The notes below the pieces were generated by a model. The model was not told the DNA's origin, made no database searches, and saw only the letters and a program-made list of their open reading frames with translations. A stretch of DNA of 64,000 bases from positions 744,001 to 808,000 of the forward strand of contig CBDDKO010000002.1 in assembly GCA_965230275.1 (NCBI GenBank). Reading direction: 5' to 3'. This DNA comes from JAJRRS01 sp965230275 (lineage in GTDB: Bacteria; Planctomycetota; Phycisphaerae; Phycisphaerales; Phycisphaeraceae). The position numbers and the translations under genes were made by a program. Positions 23,234 to 32,131 of this stretch are shown piece by piece; position 1 is the first letter of the stretch; each line of letters begins with the position of its first letter.

Positions 23234-25885
23234 TTACTCTGCCGACGGTGCGTCGTTTGCCTTCTCATCGCCCTCGGAATCTTCGACCCGGGCCACGGCG
23301 ACCAGCCTGTCGTCCGATCCGACCGAGATCACGCGGACGCCCTGGGTATTGCGCCCGATCCGGCTGACGGAGCCGGCGTTGATGCGGACGATCATGCCGC
23401 CCAGCGTGATGAGCATCAGGTCGTCGTCGGGCGTGACGCGCTTCAGGGCGACCACCTTCCCGTTACGGGCATTGGTCACAATATCGCGCCGTCCCTTACC
23501 GCCGCGCCCCTGCGGGCGTGTGGAGCCGTCCTCGCTCTTGACGAGATACTCGGCCATGTCGGTCCGCTTGCCGTAGCCGTTCTCACAGACGGTCAGCAGG
23601 TCGGGCTCGATGCCGTGAGGGATCTTGACCAGCCCGACGACCCGGTCGCCGCTGCCGAGCGTGATGCCCTTGACGCCGCTGGCGCTTCGGCCCATCACAC
23701 GGGCGTCGTTCTCGTCGAAACGGATCGACATGCCGTCGCGTGTGCCCAGCAGCAGGTGGTCTTCGCCGGCCGTCCAGGTCACGCCGATCAGCGAGTCGCC
23801 CTCGCGGAGGTTGACCGCGATGATGCCGGAGCGGTTGACGTTGCGGTAGTCCTTCAGGGCGGTGCGTTTGATCAGGCCCTGGGCGGTGGCGAACAGCAGG
23901 AAGTGCTCGCCCTTTTCAAAGTCGCTGATGGGCATGAACTCGCAGATGCGCTCGCCCTCACGCAGGCCGACCAGATTGACGATCGCACGGCCGCGGCTGG
24001 TGCGCGGCGCTTCGGGGATCTCGTAGACCTTGATCTTAAACACACGCCCGGTGTCGGTGAAGCACAGCAGGTCGTCGTGCGTCGAGGCGACGAACACCTG
24101 CTCGGTGAAGTCGTCGTCCTTGCTGCGTGCACCGATGACGCCCTTGCCGCCTCGGCCCTGCACGCGGTACTCCTCAACAGGCAGCCGCTTGACGTACCCG
24201 GTATGGGTGATCGTCACCACGACCTGCTCGACCGGGGTCAGCGCCGCCAGGTCCAGCTCGCCAACCTCGCCGGCCTGGATCTCCGTGCGACGATCGTCGG
24301 CGTACTTGGCCTTCAGCTCAAGCGTGTCTTCCTTGATGATGTCCAGCACACGCTGCTGGTCGGCGAGGATCGATTCGTACTCCTCGATCTGCCCGAGCAG
24401 CTTGGCGTAGTTGTTCACCAGCGTTTCGATCTCGAGCCCGACCAGCTGGATCAGTTGCAACCGGCCGATCGCCTCGGCCTGGACACGGCTGAGGAATACG
24501 TCATTCTCGGCCGAAGCCTTGAGGAACCGGTCGGGGATCGTCGGGGCGGCGGGGTGGCTCGCCGGGATGCGGAAGCCGCGCTTGGTCAGCTTGTCGATCG
24601 CCTCCTCGCGGGTCCGGCTCTCACGGATCAGTTTGATCACCTCGTCGATGTCGCAGACCGCGTAGATCAGGCCCTCGATCCGGTGCGCTTCCTGCTGCGC
24701 CTGACGCAGCCGGTGCGCGGTCCGGCGACGGATCACTTCGATGCGGTGGTCGATGAACGCCCGGATCAGTTCCTTGAGCCCCAGCGTGCGCGGCTGGCCC
24801 TTGACCAGTGCGATGTTGATGATGCTGAACGTCGACTGCAGCGGCGTCATCTGGTAGAGCTGGTTCTCGACGACCGCCGGGTCCGAGCCCTTCTTGAGTG
24901 TGATGACGACGCGCATCCCGCCGCGACCGGACGATTCGTCGACGATGTCGGAGATATCCGTGATCCGGTCGGCCTTGCGCAGCGCGACGATCTTGTCCAC
25001 GATGCCGGCGTTCTTACTGACCTGGTAGGGGATCTCGGTGACGACGAGGATGTCCCGGCCGGTGCGCGTCTTTTCTTCGTGGATCTTGGCCCGGACGGTC
25101 ACACGGCCCCGGCCGGTGGCGTACGCCTGGGCGATGCCGGCGCGTCCGCAGATGATCCCGCCGGTCGGGAAGTCCGGCCCGGGGATTAATTCCATCAGCT
25201 CGTGCAGCCCGACCTCGGGGTTATCGATAACGGTAACGATCCCGTCGCAGATCTCGCCGAGGTTGTGCGGCGGCATGGAGCTGGCCATGCCCACGGCGAT
25301 GCCGGTCGAGCCGTTGACCAGCAGGTTCGGGAACTTGGCCGGCAGGACCTTCGGCTCGTTGTATTGCTCGTCGAAGTTCGGCTGCCAGTCGACGGTGTCT
25401 AGCTTGAGGTCTTCGAGCAACTCAACCGCATGGCGGTGCAGCCGCGCCTCGGTGTAACGCATCGCGGCGGGGGGGTCCGGGTCGATCGAGCCGAAGTTGC
25501 CTTGCTTGTCGATCAGCAGCGCCCGGGTCTTCCATTCCTGCGCCAGGTTCACGAGCGTCGGGTAGATCGCGCCGTCGCCGTGGGGGTGGTACTTCTTCAT
25601 CGTCTCGCCCACGATGCCGGCACACTTGCTGTGCTTGCGGCCCGGGGTGAGGTTCAGATCGTTCATGGCGACCAGGATCCGCCGTTGCGACGGCTTAAGC
25701 CCGTCACGGACGTCCGGCAGAGCCCGGTCCACGATAGTGCTCATCGCGTAGGTCAGATAGCTCTCAGCCATCTCCTGCTCGATGGGGTGGTCCACCATCT
25801 TCCCGCCCCCGGAAGCTGGATCTGCCGGGCTCTGTTCGGGGCCATCAAAGTCGGGATTTTGCGGGTCTTGCGGCGCGTCGGTCAT
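23234..25885 (-). CDS. gyrA: DNA gyrase subunit A
   Basis: An 883-residue type IIA topoisomerase subunit that breaks and rejoins DNA. It begins with a polar extension, then IEQEMAESYLTYAMSTIV and DVRDGLKPSQRRIL. The catalytic tyrosine is in AAMRYTEARL. The quinolone-determining region reads HPHGDGAIYPT. The C-terminal beta-pinwheel contains QGRGGKGVIGA in the place of the GyrA box (usually QRRGGKG), and a second QGRGGKG further on. The ATG at 25885 starts MTDAPQDP; the frame is open to 26008 but upstream codons look non-coding. ParC is the alternative, but the GyrA-box-like motif and full pinwheel favour GyrA. A STAS gene follows. Confidence 0.92.
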   Translation of the reverse strand: MTDAPQDPQNPDFDGPEQSPADPASGGGKMVDHPIEQEMAESYLTYAMSTIVDRALPDVRDGLKPSQRRILVAMNDLNLTPGRKHSKCAGIVGETMKKYHPHGDGAIYPTLVNLAQEWKTRALLIDKQGNFGSIDPDPPAAMRYTEARLHRHAVELLEDLKLDTVDWQPNFDEQYNEPKVLPAKFPNLLVNGSTGIAVGMASSMPPHNLGEICDGIVTVIDNPEVGLHELMELIPGPDFPTGGIICGRAGIAQAYATGRGRVTVRAKIHEEKTRTGRDILVVTEIPYQVSKNAGIVDKIVALRKADRITDISDIVDESSGRGGMRVVITLKKGSDPAVVENQLYQMTPLQSTFSIINIALVKGQPRTLGLKELIRAFIDHRIEVIRRRTAHRLRQAQQEAHRIEGLIYAVCDIDEVIKLIRESRTREEAIDKLTKRGFRIPASHPAAPTIPDRFLKASAENDVFLSRVQAEAIGRLQLIQLVGLEIETLVNNYAKLLGQIEEYESILADQQRVLDIIKEDTLELKAKYADDRRTEIQAGEVGELDLAALTPVEQVVVTITHTGYVKRLPVEEYRVQGRGGKGVIGARSKDDDFTEQVFVASTHDDLLCFTDTGRVFKIKVYEIPEAPRTSRGRAIVNLVGLREGERICEFMPISDFEKGEHFLLFATAQGLIKRTALKDYRNVNRSGIIAVNLREGDSLIGVTWTAGEDHLLLGTRDGMSIRFDENDARVMGRSASGVKGITLGSGDRVVGLVKIPHGIEPDLLTVCENGYGKRTDMAEYLVKSEDGSTRPQGRGGKGRRDIVTNARNGKVVALKRVTPDDDLMLITLGGMIVRINAGSVSRIGRNTQGVRVISVGSDDRLVAVARVEDSEGDEKANDAPSAE

Positions 25886-26181
25886 AGGTCTGATCGGTCC
25901 TGATTTCGCGGTCTTTTCAGGGCTTTCCCGCCCCTGATTCCAAAGCGATATTGTACCTGTTTTCAGCCGCGTCGGCGACTTTTTGCCCCCGACGAAGGGC
26001 GACCGCAAGCATCGAAAACCCGCTGTATTTGACGTGACGATTCAGGCCTTGTGCTCACCGAATTCACCCGACCGGATCGGGCCAACACACGCCCATATCC
26101 CCCGATGCGATAAATTATCTCGTAACGGTGTAACGCACCCGCTGTCCGTATCGACAGGTACTTTGACCGGCAAGCACATCG
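25886..26181. other. Divergent control region between gyrA and ECF sigma
   Basis: A 296-base gap without a gene. It contains an A+T patch (gataaattatct near 26108) and the tandem sequence CGTAACGGTGTAACGC at 26121-26136, which looks like a repeated GTAACG element. This could be part of an ECF-type promoter controlling the sigma gene, but no matching -10 is certain. Confidence 0.35.
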
Positions 26182-26727
26182 ATGCAAAGGAGGCCGACGC
26201 TGGCACGGGATTGGGAAGCACTCATCCAGGAGCACGGGCCGATGGTCTGGCAGACCGTCTGGCGGGTGCTCAGCCACGAGGCGGACGCCCGTGACTGCTA
26301 CCAGGACGTGTTCCTGGAGGCGATCCGGGTCAGCCGGCGCGAGGAGGTCAAACGTTGGGGTGGATTGCTCAGGCGTATCGCCACCACCCGGGCGATAGAC
26401 ACCTTGCGATCTCGGTACCGCAGGACCGGCCCAGTCGAGCCGGTGCCGGTGGAAGCGATCGCGGGCCGAGTCGGTGAGGCGGAGTCGGCGGCCATGACCA
26501 GGGAGTTGGCGCAGCGGCTTCGTACAGAAGTGGCCCGTTTGCCCGAGCAACAAGCTGTGGCGTTCTGGCTGCACAGCATCGAGCAGGCGCCTTACGCGGA
26601 CGTCGGCGAGGCTCTGGGGATTGAAGTGAGCCACGCGCGGGTGCTCGTTCATCGGGCCCGTGCACGTTTGAAAGAAGTGCTGGATGAAGGTCTTGAATAC
26701 TCGCCTTCGGAGGTGACACGATCATGA
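26182..26727 (+). CDS. ECF-family RNA polymerase sigma factor
   Basis: A 181-residue sigma factor (about 175 if started at 26200). Region 2 reads MVWQTVWRVLSHEADARDCYQDVFLEAI (residues about 20-47, given in part), and region 4 has VARLPEQQAVAFWLH and ALGIEVSHARVLVHRARARLKEVL, a helix-turn-helix. Start choice is open: AAGGAGG at 26187-26193 lies after the ATG at 26182 and points to CTG at 26200 (spacing 6), just before ARDWEALIQEHG, where family members normally begin. The stop overlaps the next gene's ATG by ATGA (26724-26727). Planctomycetes have many such lineage-specific ECF factors. Confidence 0.9.
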   Translation: MQRRPTLARDWEALIQEHGPMVWQTVWRVLSHEADARDCYQDVFLEAIRVSRREEVKRWGGLLRRIATTRAIDTLRSRYRRTGPVEPVPVEAIAGRVGEAESAAMTRELAQRLRTEVARLPEQQAVAFWLHSIEQAPYADVGEALGIEVSHARVLVHRARARLKEVLDEGLEYSPSEVTRS

Positions 26728-27995
26728 AACATCCAAACAGATCCCATCAGGAAGTCCGGTTGGATCGCGCGGTGCTCAGCGTCTTGAGCGAAGAGACGCC
26801 GCCGATGGATCCCCAGCTGGATAGTCAGATAGTTACGCAAGCGCGCTTGGAAACCGAGTCCGATGTCAACTCCGAAACACACAAATGGAGGTTTCCAATG
26901 AGACAGTTCAGTAAGGCCGCGATCGCGGCCGCGGCCGTAATATTAGTTGTGCTGGGGGGGTTCTCGCTCTTACCCAGGGGCTTCGACAGCCATAATGCGA
27001 TCGCCAAGGCGATCGAGCAGGTCCGGGCCATCCGTACGTTGTCGTTCATGACCACGACCGACGTCCCCGGCCAGGATATGACCGTCACCGTCAAGACATA
27101 CGTCCACGATTCCGGGCGGATGCGTCAGGAGATCAGCGAACCCTCCGAGGCCGTAAACATCATCGACTTCAGGCAGGGGAAGATCCTCTCGATCGTCCAT
27201 CAAACGAAGCTCGCCCAGATCATCGACATCTCCGGCCTGCCCGAGGAACAGATCCCCAAAGTCATGGTCGATGCATTCAGCGAACTCGACCCGGACCACA
27301 CAACCTACCTCCGCGATGAAGATCGCGACGGTGTGAAGACCCACGTGTACAAGATGTATCAGGGCCCGATCAGTGGCACGGTGTGGATCGACGCCGGGAC
27401 CCGGCTGCCGGTCGCGATGGAGATCCAGATGCCCGCCATCGAGGGGCGGGAGCAGCCCAAGGTTGTGCTCGATCGGTTCGACTGGGACGCGCAGCTGGAC
27501 CCGGCCTTGTTCTCGCTTGAAGTCCCCGAGGGCTACGAGACCAACACGGTTGATATGAGCGACCCGACCGAAGACGACTGGATCATGATGCTGCGGATCT
27601 GGGCGGCCATGACCCGAAAACCTTTCCCCGATGAGATGGGCCCGTCCAACCTGAGCATGATCAGCCAGCTGCTTCACGATCCCGCGCTCTCGCCTCAAGA
27701 GAACTTCGACCGGATGCGTGAAGGCCTCGGCCCCATCTTCGGCGAAGAGGCTTTCACCAAGGACAACGCGGTCTCGTTGATGACCGAGATCAGCGAGAAA
27801 CTCGGCCGCGGCACGATGTTTATTGTCCACCTGGAGCAGACCGAATGGGCCTGGGTCGGCGGCGGCGTCGAGGCCGGAGAGGCCGACAAGCCACTGTGCT
27901 GGTGGAAAGTAGAAGGCACCGACAACTACCGCGTCCTCTACGGCGACTTCACCGCCCGCGACGCCACCCGCGAGCAACTGCCAAAGTCACCGTAG
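26724..27995 (+). CDS. Putative anti-sigma factor with LolA-like domain
   Basis: A 423-residue protein. Residues 1 to about 55 are a hydrophilic cytoplasmic part that could bind the sigma factor, followed by a basic MRQFSK and one transmembrane helix (about 66-82, AIAAAAVILVVLGGFSLL). The exported region resembles LolA/outer-membrane lipoprotein-sorting folds: IRTLSFMTTTDVPG, then QGKILSIVHQTKLAQII, GTVWIDAGTRLPVAMEI and DPALFSLEVPEGYE. The ATG overlaps the sigma stop codon, so translation is coupled. I see no zinc-binding ZAS motif. The anti-sigma role is inferred from position and topology. Confidence 0.7.
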   Translation: MKHPNRSHQEVRLDRAVLSVLSEETPPMDPQLDSQIVTQARLETESDVNSETHKWRFPMRQFSKAAIAAAAVILVVLGGFSLLPRGFDSHNAIAKAIEQVRAIRTLSFMTTTDVPGQDMTVTVKTYVHDSGRMRQEISEPSEAVNIIDFRQGKILSIVHQTKLAQIIDISGLPEEQIPKVMVDAFSELDPDHTTYLRDEDRDGVKTHVYKMYQGPISGTVWIDAGTRLPVAMEIQMPAIEGREQPKVVLDRFDWDAQLDPALFSLEVPEGYETNTVDMSDPTEDDWIMMLRIWAAMTRKPFPDEMGPSNLSMISQLLHDPALSPQENFDRMREGLGPIFGEEAFTKDNAVSLMTEISEKLGRGTMFIVHLEQTEWAWVGGGVEAGEADKPLCWWKVEGTDNYRVLYGDFTARDATREQLPKSP

Positions 27996-28024
27996 CCCCG
28001 GACCCCCAACCGAATCCATACAGC

Positions 28025-28050
28025 AGGCACCGCCCCCGGTGCCTGTTTTA
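28025..28050 (+). terminator. Rho-independent terminator
   Basis: AGGCACCG and CGGTGCCT form a perfect 8-base stem with a CCCC loop, followed by GTTTTA. It stands 29 bases after the anti-sigma-like gene stop and ends the sigma operon. Confidence 0.85.
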
Positions 28051-28127
28051 ACTTCAGCACTGTTCGAACCCTGAGAAAACATGCTAGACTTTCCACCCGC
28101 CAACCCGAACCAGGAGTCAATCGGTCG

Positions 28128-29216
28128 ATGGAAGCAGGTATTGTCGGTCTCCCTAACGTCGGTAAATCCACGCTGTTTAACGCGCTGACGGCGGCGGGGA
28201 TTGCCAGTGAGAATTACCCGTTCTGCACGATCGAGCCGAACGTCGGCGTGGTCTCCGTGCCCGACGGCCGGCTGGCGCGGATCACCAGCCACATCGAGAC
28301 GCAGAAGGTCATCCCGGCGATCCTGCGGCTGGTGGACATCGCGGGCCTGGTCAAGGGCGCCAGCCAGGGCGAGGGGCTGGGCAACAAGTTCCTATCTCAT
28401 ATCAAGAACGTCGATGCGGTGCTGCATGTTGTGCGCTGCTTCGATGATGAAGATATCGTCCACGTCGATGGCGAGGTCGATCCGATCCGGGACATCGAGA
28501 CGATCGACACGGAACTTCTCCTGTCAGACCTGACGACGATCGAGTTGGCACTCGACAAGGCTCAGCGCTCGGCGCGCACCGGGGACAAAGACGCCAAGGC
28601 GCGTGTGGTACTGTTGGAAAAGTGCCAGGAGCGACTGGCTGCAGGCAACCCGATCCGTGCTATTGAACTCGACGAAAAGCAGGCGAAAGAACTCAAGAGC
28701 TTCGGCCTGATCACGGCCAAGCGCGTCCTCTACGTCGCAAACGTAGACGAGAACGACCTGCACGGCGAGAACGAGTACGTCCAGCGTGTGCGGGATCGTG
28801 CTGAGGCCGAGGGCGGGGCGGTGGTGCCGGTCTGTGCGAAGCTGGAGAGCGAGCTGGCTGAGCTGGACGAGGCGGACCGGGCTGAGCTTTTAGAGAGTGT
28901 CGGGCTGGAAGAGCCGGCGCTGCACGTCCTGGCACGCGCGGCGTATCAGCTACTGGGCTTCCAGAGTTACTTCACGGCCGGCCCCAAGGAAGTCCGTGCC
29001 TGGACAATACCCGCCGGGGCGACCGGCCCGCAGGCGGCGGGGGTGATCCACACCGACTTTGAGCGCGGCTTCATCCGCGTCGAGGTCTATTCCGTGGACG
29101 ACCTGGACGAACTGAAGAGTGAAAAAGCAATCAAAGAAGCGGGCCGGATGCGCGTCGAAGGCAAAGACTACATCATGCAGGACGGCGACGTCTGCCACTT
29201 CCTGTTTAACGTGTGA
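28128..29216 (+). CDS. ychF: Ribosome-binding ATPase YchF
   Basis: A 362-residue Obg-like ATPase. It starts MEAGIVGLPNVGKSTLFNAL (P-loop), has DIAGLVKGASQGEGLGNKF (switch II) and NVDEND in place of the GTPase NKxD, the change that gives ATP preference. The C-terminal TGS domain reads YFTAGPKEVRAWTI and FIRVEVYSVDDL. YchF binds 70S ribosomes and is linked to oxidative-stress control. AGGAG lies upstream; the -10-like TAGACT sits at 28085-28090, with TTCGAA as a possible -35. It converges on the DegT aminotransferase across an inverted repeat. Confidence 0.95.
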   Translation: MEAGIVGLPNVGKSTLFNALTAAGIASENYPFCTIEPNVGVVSVPDGRLARITSHIETQKVIPAILRLVDIAGLVKGASQGEGLGNKFLSHIKNVDAVLHVVRCFDDEDIVHVDGEVDPIRDIETIDTELLLSDLTTIELALDKAQRSARTGDKDAKARVVLLEKCQERLAAGNPIRAIELDEKQAKELKSFGLITAKRVLYVANVDENDLHGENEYVQRVRDRAEAEGGAVVPVCAKLESELAELDEADRAELLESVGLEEPALHVLARAAYQLLGFQSYFTAGPKEVRAWTIPAGATGPQAAGVIHTDFERGFIRVEVYSVDDLDELKSEKAIKEAGRMRVEGKDYIMQDGDVCHFLFNV

Positions 29217-29231
29217 TCAGGCATATCCTGA

Positions 29232-29327
29232 GCCACAGATCAACACAGATGAACACCAACTCTGATTAAGATTTAGAACCCATCAGCCTAGGTTCTCTAT
29301 CAGTTTTTATCTGTGTTCATCGGTGGC
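29232..29327. repeat. Intergenic inverted repeat of ACAGAT/ATCTGTG family
   Basis: GCCACAGATCAACACAGATGAACAC on the left (from 29232; given in full length 25 only in part here: GCCACAGATCAACACAG) pairs imperfectly with TCTGTGTTCATCGGTGGC ending at 29327. It fills the gap between two convergent genes. The wording matches the elements at 4682-4765 and 7204-7385. Confidence 0.55.
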
Positions 29328-29332
29328 AGATA

Positions 29333-30508
29333 CTAGCGTTTAAGCAACTGCTCGCGCTGGATCATCACCTTCAAGGTATGGCAGGCCAGCTCTACTTGGG
29401 TGCGGTCGAGTTGATTGAAGAACGGCAGGGCGAGGGTGCGTTCGCTGATGGATTCGGCGATGGGGAAGTCGCCTTTCTTGAAGCCGAAGCGTTCGCGGTA
29501 GAACGGCTGGAGATGGATGCAGGGGAAGTAGTTGCTGGCCCCGACTTCGTGACGTCGCATGCCGGTGATGATGCGGTCGCGCTCGACGTGGCTGTAGCGA
29601 TCCGAAAGCCGAACAACGAAAACGAACCACGACATGTCCTCTTCTGTGCCGGGCACGACGTTGGGCAGGATCAGGTCGTCGAAGTCCATGAGCCGACGCA
29701 TGTACATCCCGGCGACGTTTCGGCGGGCGTCGAGGAATTGATCGAGCCTATCCATCTGCGAACAGCCCAGCGCGGCGGTGACCTCGGACATGCGGTAGTT
29801 AAAGCCCATGCGTTCGTGCGCCAGCCACGCCCCGGAGGTGTTGGCGTCCCCGGTGTGGGCGTCCACGGCCCGGCCCTGGTTGCGCATGGATCGGCAGAGG
29901 TCGGCAAGCCGGTCGTCGTTGGTGACGATCATGCCGCCTTCGCCGGTGGTGATCTGCTTGTTGGGGTAGAACCCGAACACCGCCGCTCGGCCGAACGACC
30001 CGACGGGCTTACCCATGTAGCGCCCGCCCAGCGCCTCGCAGGCGTCTTCGATCAGCGGGATCTCGTGCGCCCCGGCGACCTGGGCGATGCGGTCCATCTG
30101 CTTGGCGTTGCCGAACACCTCGACGGCAACGATCGCCTTGGTCTTCTCGGTGATGGCCGCCTCGAGCTGGTTCGGGTCCATGTTCAGGCTGGCCGGGTCG
30201 ATGTCCACAAAGACCGGGGTCGCACCGGCCATCAGGATGCAGTTTGCGCTGGCGATGAAACTGAACGGCGTGGTGATCACCTCATCCCCCGGGCCGACGC
30301 CCAAGGCGAGCAGGACCAGGTGCAGCCCCGCGGTCCCGCTTGAAACGGCGACACCGTTCCCGTTGCCGCTGCGGTCGGCGACGAGCCGCTCGAACTGCTC
30401 TTGCAACGGGCCGATACTCAGCCGCCCGGACCTGAGCGCCGCGGTCACCGCCTGGATGTCGTCTTCATTGATGTCGGGCTGACTTAAAGGGATTTCACTC
30501 ATCGTCAT
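29333..30508 (-). CDS. DegT/DnrJ/EryC1/StrS-family aminotransferase
   Basis: A 391-residue PLP enzyme that aminates keto-sugars (or related nucleotide sugars) for surface polysaccharides. It shows IPLSQPDINEDDIQAVTAAL at the start, GNGVAVSSGTAGLHLVLLAL, LIEDACEALGG with the PLP-binding aspartate, and FGFYPNKQITTGEGGMIV with the Schiff-base lysine. The C-terminus has NYFPCIHLQPFYRERFG, typical of the family. The exact sugar is unknown and no nucleotide-sugar gene is adjacent. Its ATG overlaps the stop of the upstream HEAT-like gene by 4 bases (30505-30508), so translation is coupled. Confidence 0.9.
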   Translation of the reverse strand: MTMSEIPLSQPDINEDDIQAVTAALRSGRLSIGPLQEQFERLVADRSGNGNGVAVSSGTAGLHLVLLALGVGPGDEVITTPFSFIASANCILMAGATPVFVDIDPASLNMDPNQLEAAITEKTKAIVAVEVFGNAKQMDRIAQVAGAHEIPLIEDACEALGGRYMGKPVGSFGRAAVFGFYPNKQITTGEGGMIVTNDDRLADLCRSMRNQGRAVDAHTGDANTSGAWLAHERMGFNYRMSEVTAALGCSQMDRLDQFLDARRNVAGMYMRRLMDFDDLILPNVVPGTEEDMSWFVFVVRLSDRYSHVERDRIITGMRRHEVGASNYFPCIHLQPFYRERFGFKKGDFPIAESISERTLALPFFNQLDRTQVELACHTLKVMIQREQLLKR

Positions 30509-32040
30509 TCCATCGAAAGCACCTGACGCAGCACGCCCTGCGCGTCACCGGTGCGTTTTAGGTAAGTCCATGCCGCCTGGATACGCAGCGAGTCTTCCAG
30601 CCGACCCCCGCCGCGCGCCAATAGCGCCAACTGTTCCAATTGTGCCTGATCCATCGGCCGGTCCGACCGCGCGGTCAGCAGCAACGCCAAGCCCTGCGCG
30701 TCGGGACTGGTGAGCTGCGACTCGATGCCCTCGACCACGCTCACCGCCTGGTCGGTCCGCGCCCTGACCAGACCTAGTAGGATCGCCTGGTTCAGCACGT
30801 CGTCCCGGCCGGGCTCGGTCAGGATCGGACGCAGCAGCTTGACCGCGACGTCCGGGTATTGCTCGAACAGGGCCTGCGTGGCCTGGATCGCTTCATCCAG
30901 CCGGCGGGCCTTGCCGCGTGCCGGGCTGTGTTCATAGGCCAGGATCAGCCCCAGCAGCGTGACCTGGGCATCCACGTCGGACGCGTGATTCTTCGCGTAA
31001 TCAAGCGCCCAGTTGTTGATCATCGGGTGCCCGACTTCCAGCAGCTCCGCGATCGCGTCGCCGATGCCCGCCGACTCGGTTGTGATCTGCACACCCGCCC
31101 GGCCGATCGCGCTGAGCATCGTGTCGTCACTCTGTTCGAGTGTCTTAAACGGTTCAGAGCTAGCCCAGGGCGAGACGTACATCGCCGTCAGCGCCAGGCG
31201 CATCCTGTCCGCTGCGCCGGCGTCCTCCGCCTGGTACAGGCTGTGCCACAACTCAACCGCGCCATCTGCCTGGAAGCGTAAAGACGTCCGCAGCGCCACC
31301 AGACGCAGCACCGGGTCGGTGTCGGGCTGTGCCGCAATACTCATGGCCCACGGCGCACACTTTTCAAAGCTGTGGCGCATCGATGATTGCAGCAGCATCG
31401 CCCGGATGGTGTCGCGCTGCGGGTCGTCCGAGAGATCAACGACTTCCTGTAAATGCTTGATCCCCGCCGGATCGTCCAGCTGCATCAACAGCAGCGCCGC
31501 CAATGCCCCGCCTGCGAGCTTCTTGGCATCGGCGATCGCCTGATGCAGCAGGGCGGTGTCCTTGAACTTATCCGCTTCGAGCAGGCGGATGGCGACCAGC
31601 ACCTTAACCTCGACAGCCAGCCCGTCCCAGGCCAGGAGCTGCGCCGCCTGGTCATGGCTGAGCAGGTCGTCGTCCATCGCCGCGGTGATGATCGTGCTCT
31701 GCACCGCCGGGTCGTCGATCTGTGCGATCAGTGACAGGTCAACCTGTCGGCCCTGACTGACCTCGGCCAGGCCCAGGATGCCGTGAATCTTCAGGCCCGC
31801 GTGCTCCGCCGTTGCGAGTTGCTCGAACAGTGGGCGGGTCTCAGGGTCTTCCAGGTGGCGGACGGCCTTGAGCAGCAGGTTATGCGTGCCGTCCCGCTCA
31901 GTCACGGTGCACTGGTGCAATAGATGAGCCGCCGCTTCGACGACCGCGGGGTCGGCCTCGGCCCGGGCATCGGGCAATGTGGGTGACGCTACCGTCGCTA
32001 CCAGGACCAACAGGCACGTCCAAAGGGTCTTAAGCTCCAT
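30505..32040 (-). CDS. Exported HEAT-like repeat protein
   Basis: A 511-residue secreted protein. The N-terminus has a signal peptide (MELKTLWTCLLVLVATVASP, ending about residue 27 at ARA). The rest is a string of paired helices of HEAT/Armadillo style, for example LGLAEVSQGRQVDLSLIA and ALAALLLMQLDDPAG. This suggests a protein-binding solenoid in the periplasm. No catalytic motif is visible. It is translationally coupled to the DegT aminotransferase that follows, a puzzling mix of an exported protein and a cytoplasmic enzyme. No close family was recognised. Confidence 0.6.
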   Translation of the reverse strand: MELKTLWTCLLVLVATVASPTLPDARAEADPAVVEAAAHLLHQCTVTERDGTHNLLLKAVRHLEDPETRPLFEQLATAEHAGLKIHGILGLAEVSQGRQVDLSLIAQIDDPAVQSTIITAAMDDDLLSHDQAAQLLAWDGLAVEVKVLVAIRLLEADKFKDTALLHQAIADAKKLAGGALAALLLMQLDDPAGIKHLQEVVDLSDDPQRDTIRAMLLQSSMRHSFEKCAPWAMSIAAQPDTDPVLRLVALRTSLRFQADGAVELWHSLYQAEDAGAADRMRLALTAMYVSPWASSEPFKTLEQSDDTMLSAIGRAGVQITTESAGIGDAIAELLEVGHPMINNWALDYAKNHASDVDAQVTLLGLILAYEHSPARGKARRLDEAIQATQALFEQYPDVAVKLLRPILTEPGRDDVLNQAILLGLVRARTDQAVSVVEGIESQLTSPDAQGLALLLTARSDRPMDQAQLEQLALLARGGGRLEDSLRIQAAWTYLKRTGDAQGVLRQVLSME

Positions 32041-32131
32041 GCGCTACAGTGTACGGGAATGCCCCGGCCGGTAAAGAACGGCCCCGCCTGAGATTGACCC
32101 AAGCGGCCCTGGCGGCGACGATATCCCGCCT

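Noticed and set aside
23615..25189. A 524-residue plus-strand frame
   Set aside because: It lies inside gyrA on the other strand and its translation is low-complexity, rich in D, V and R with no motif.
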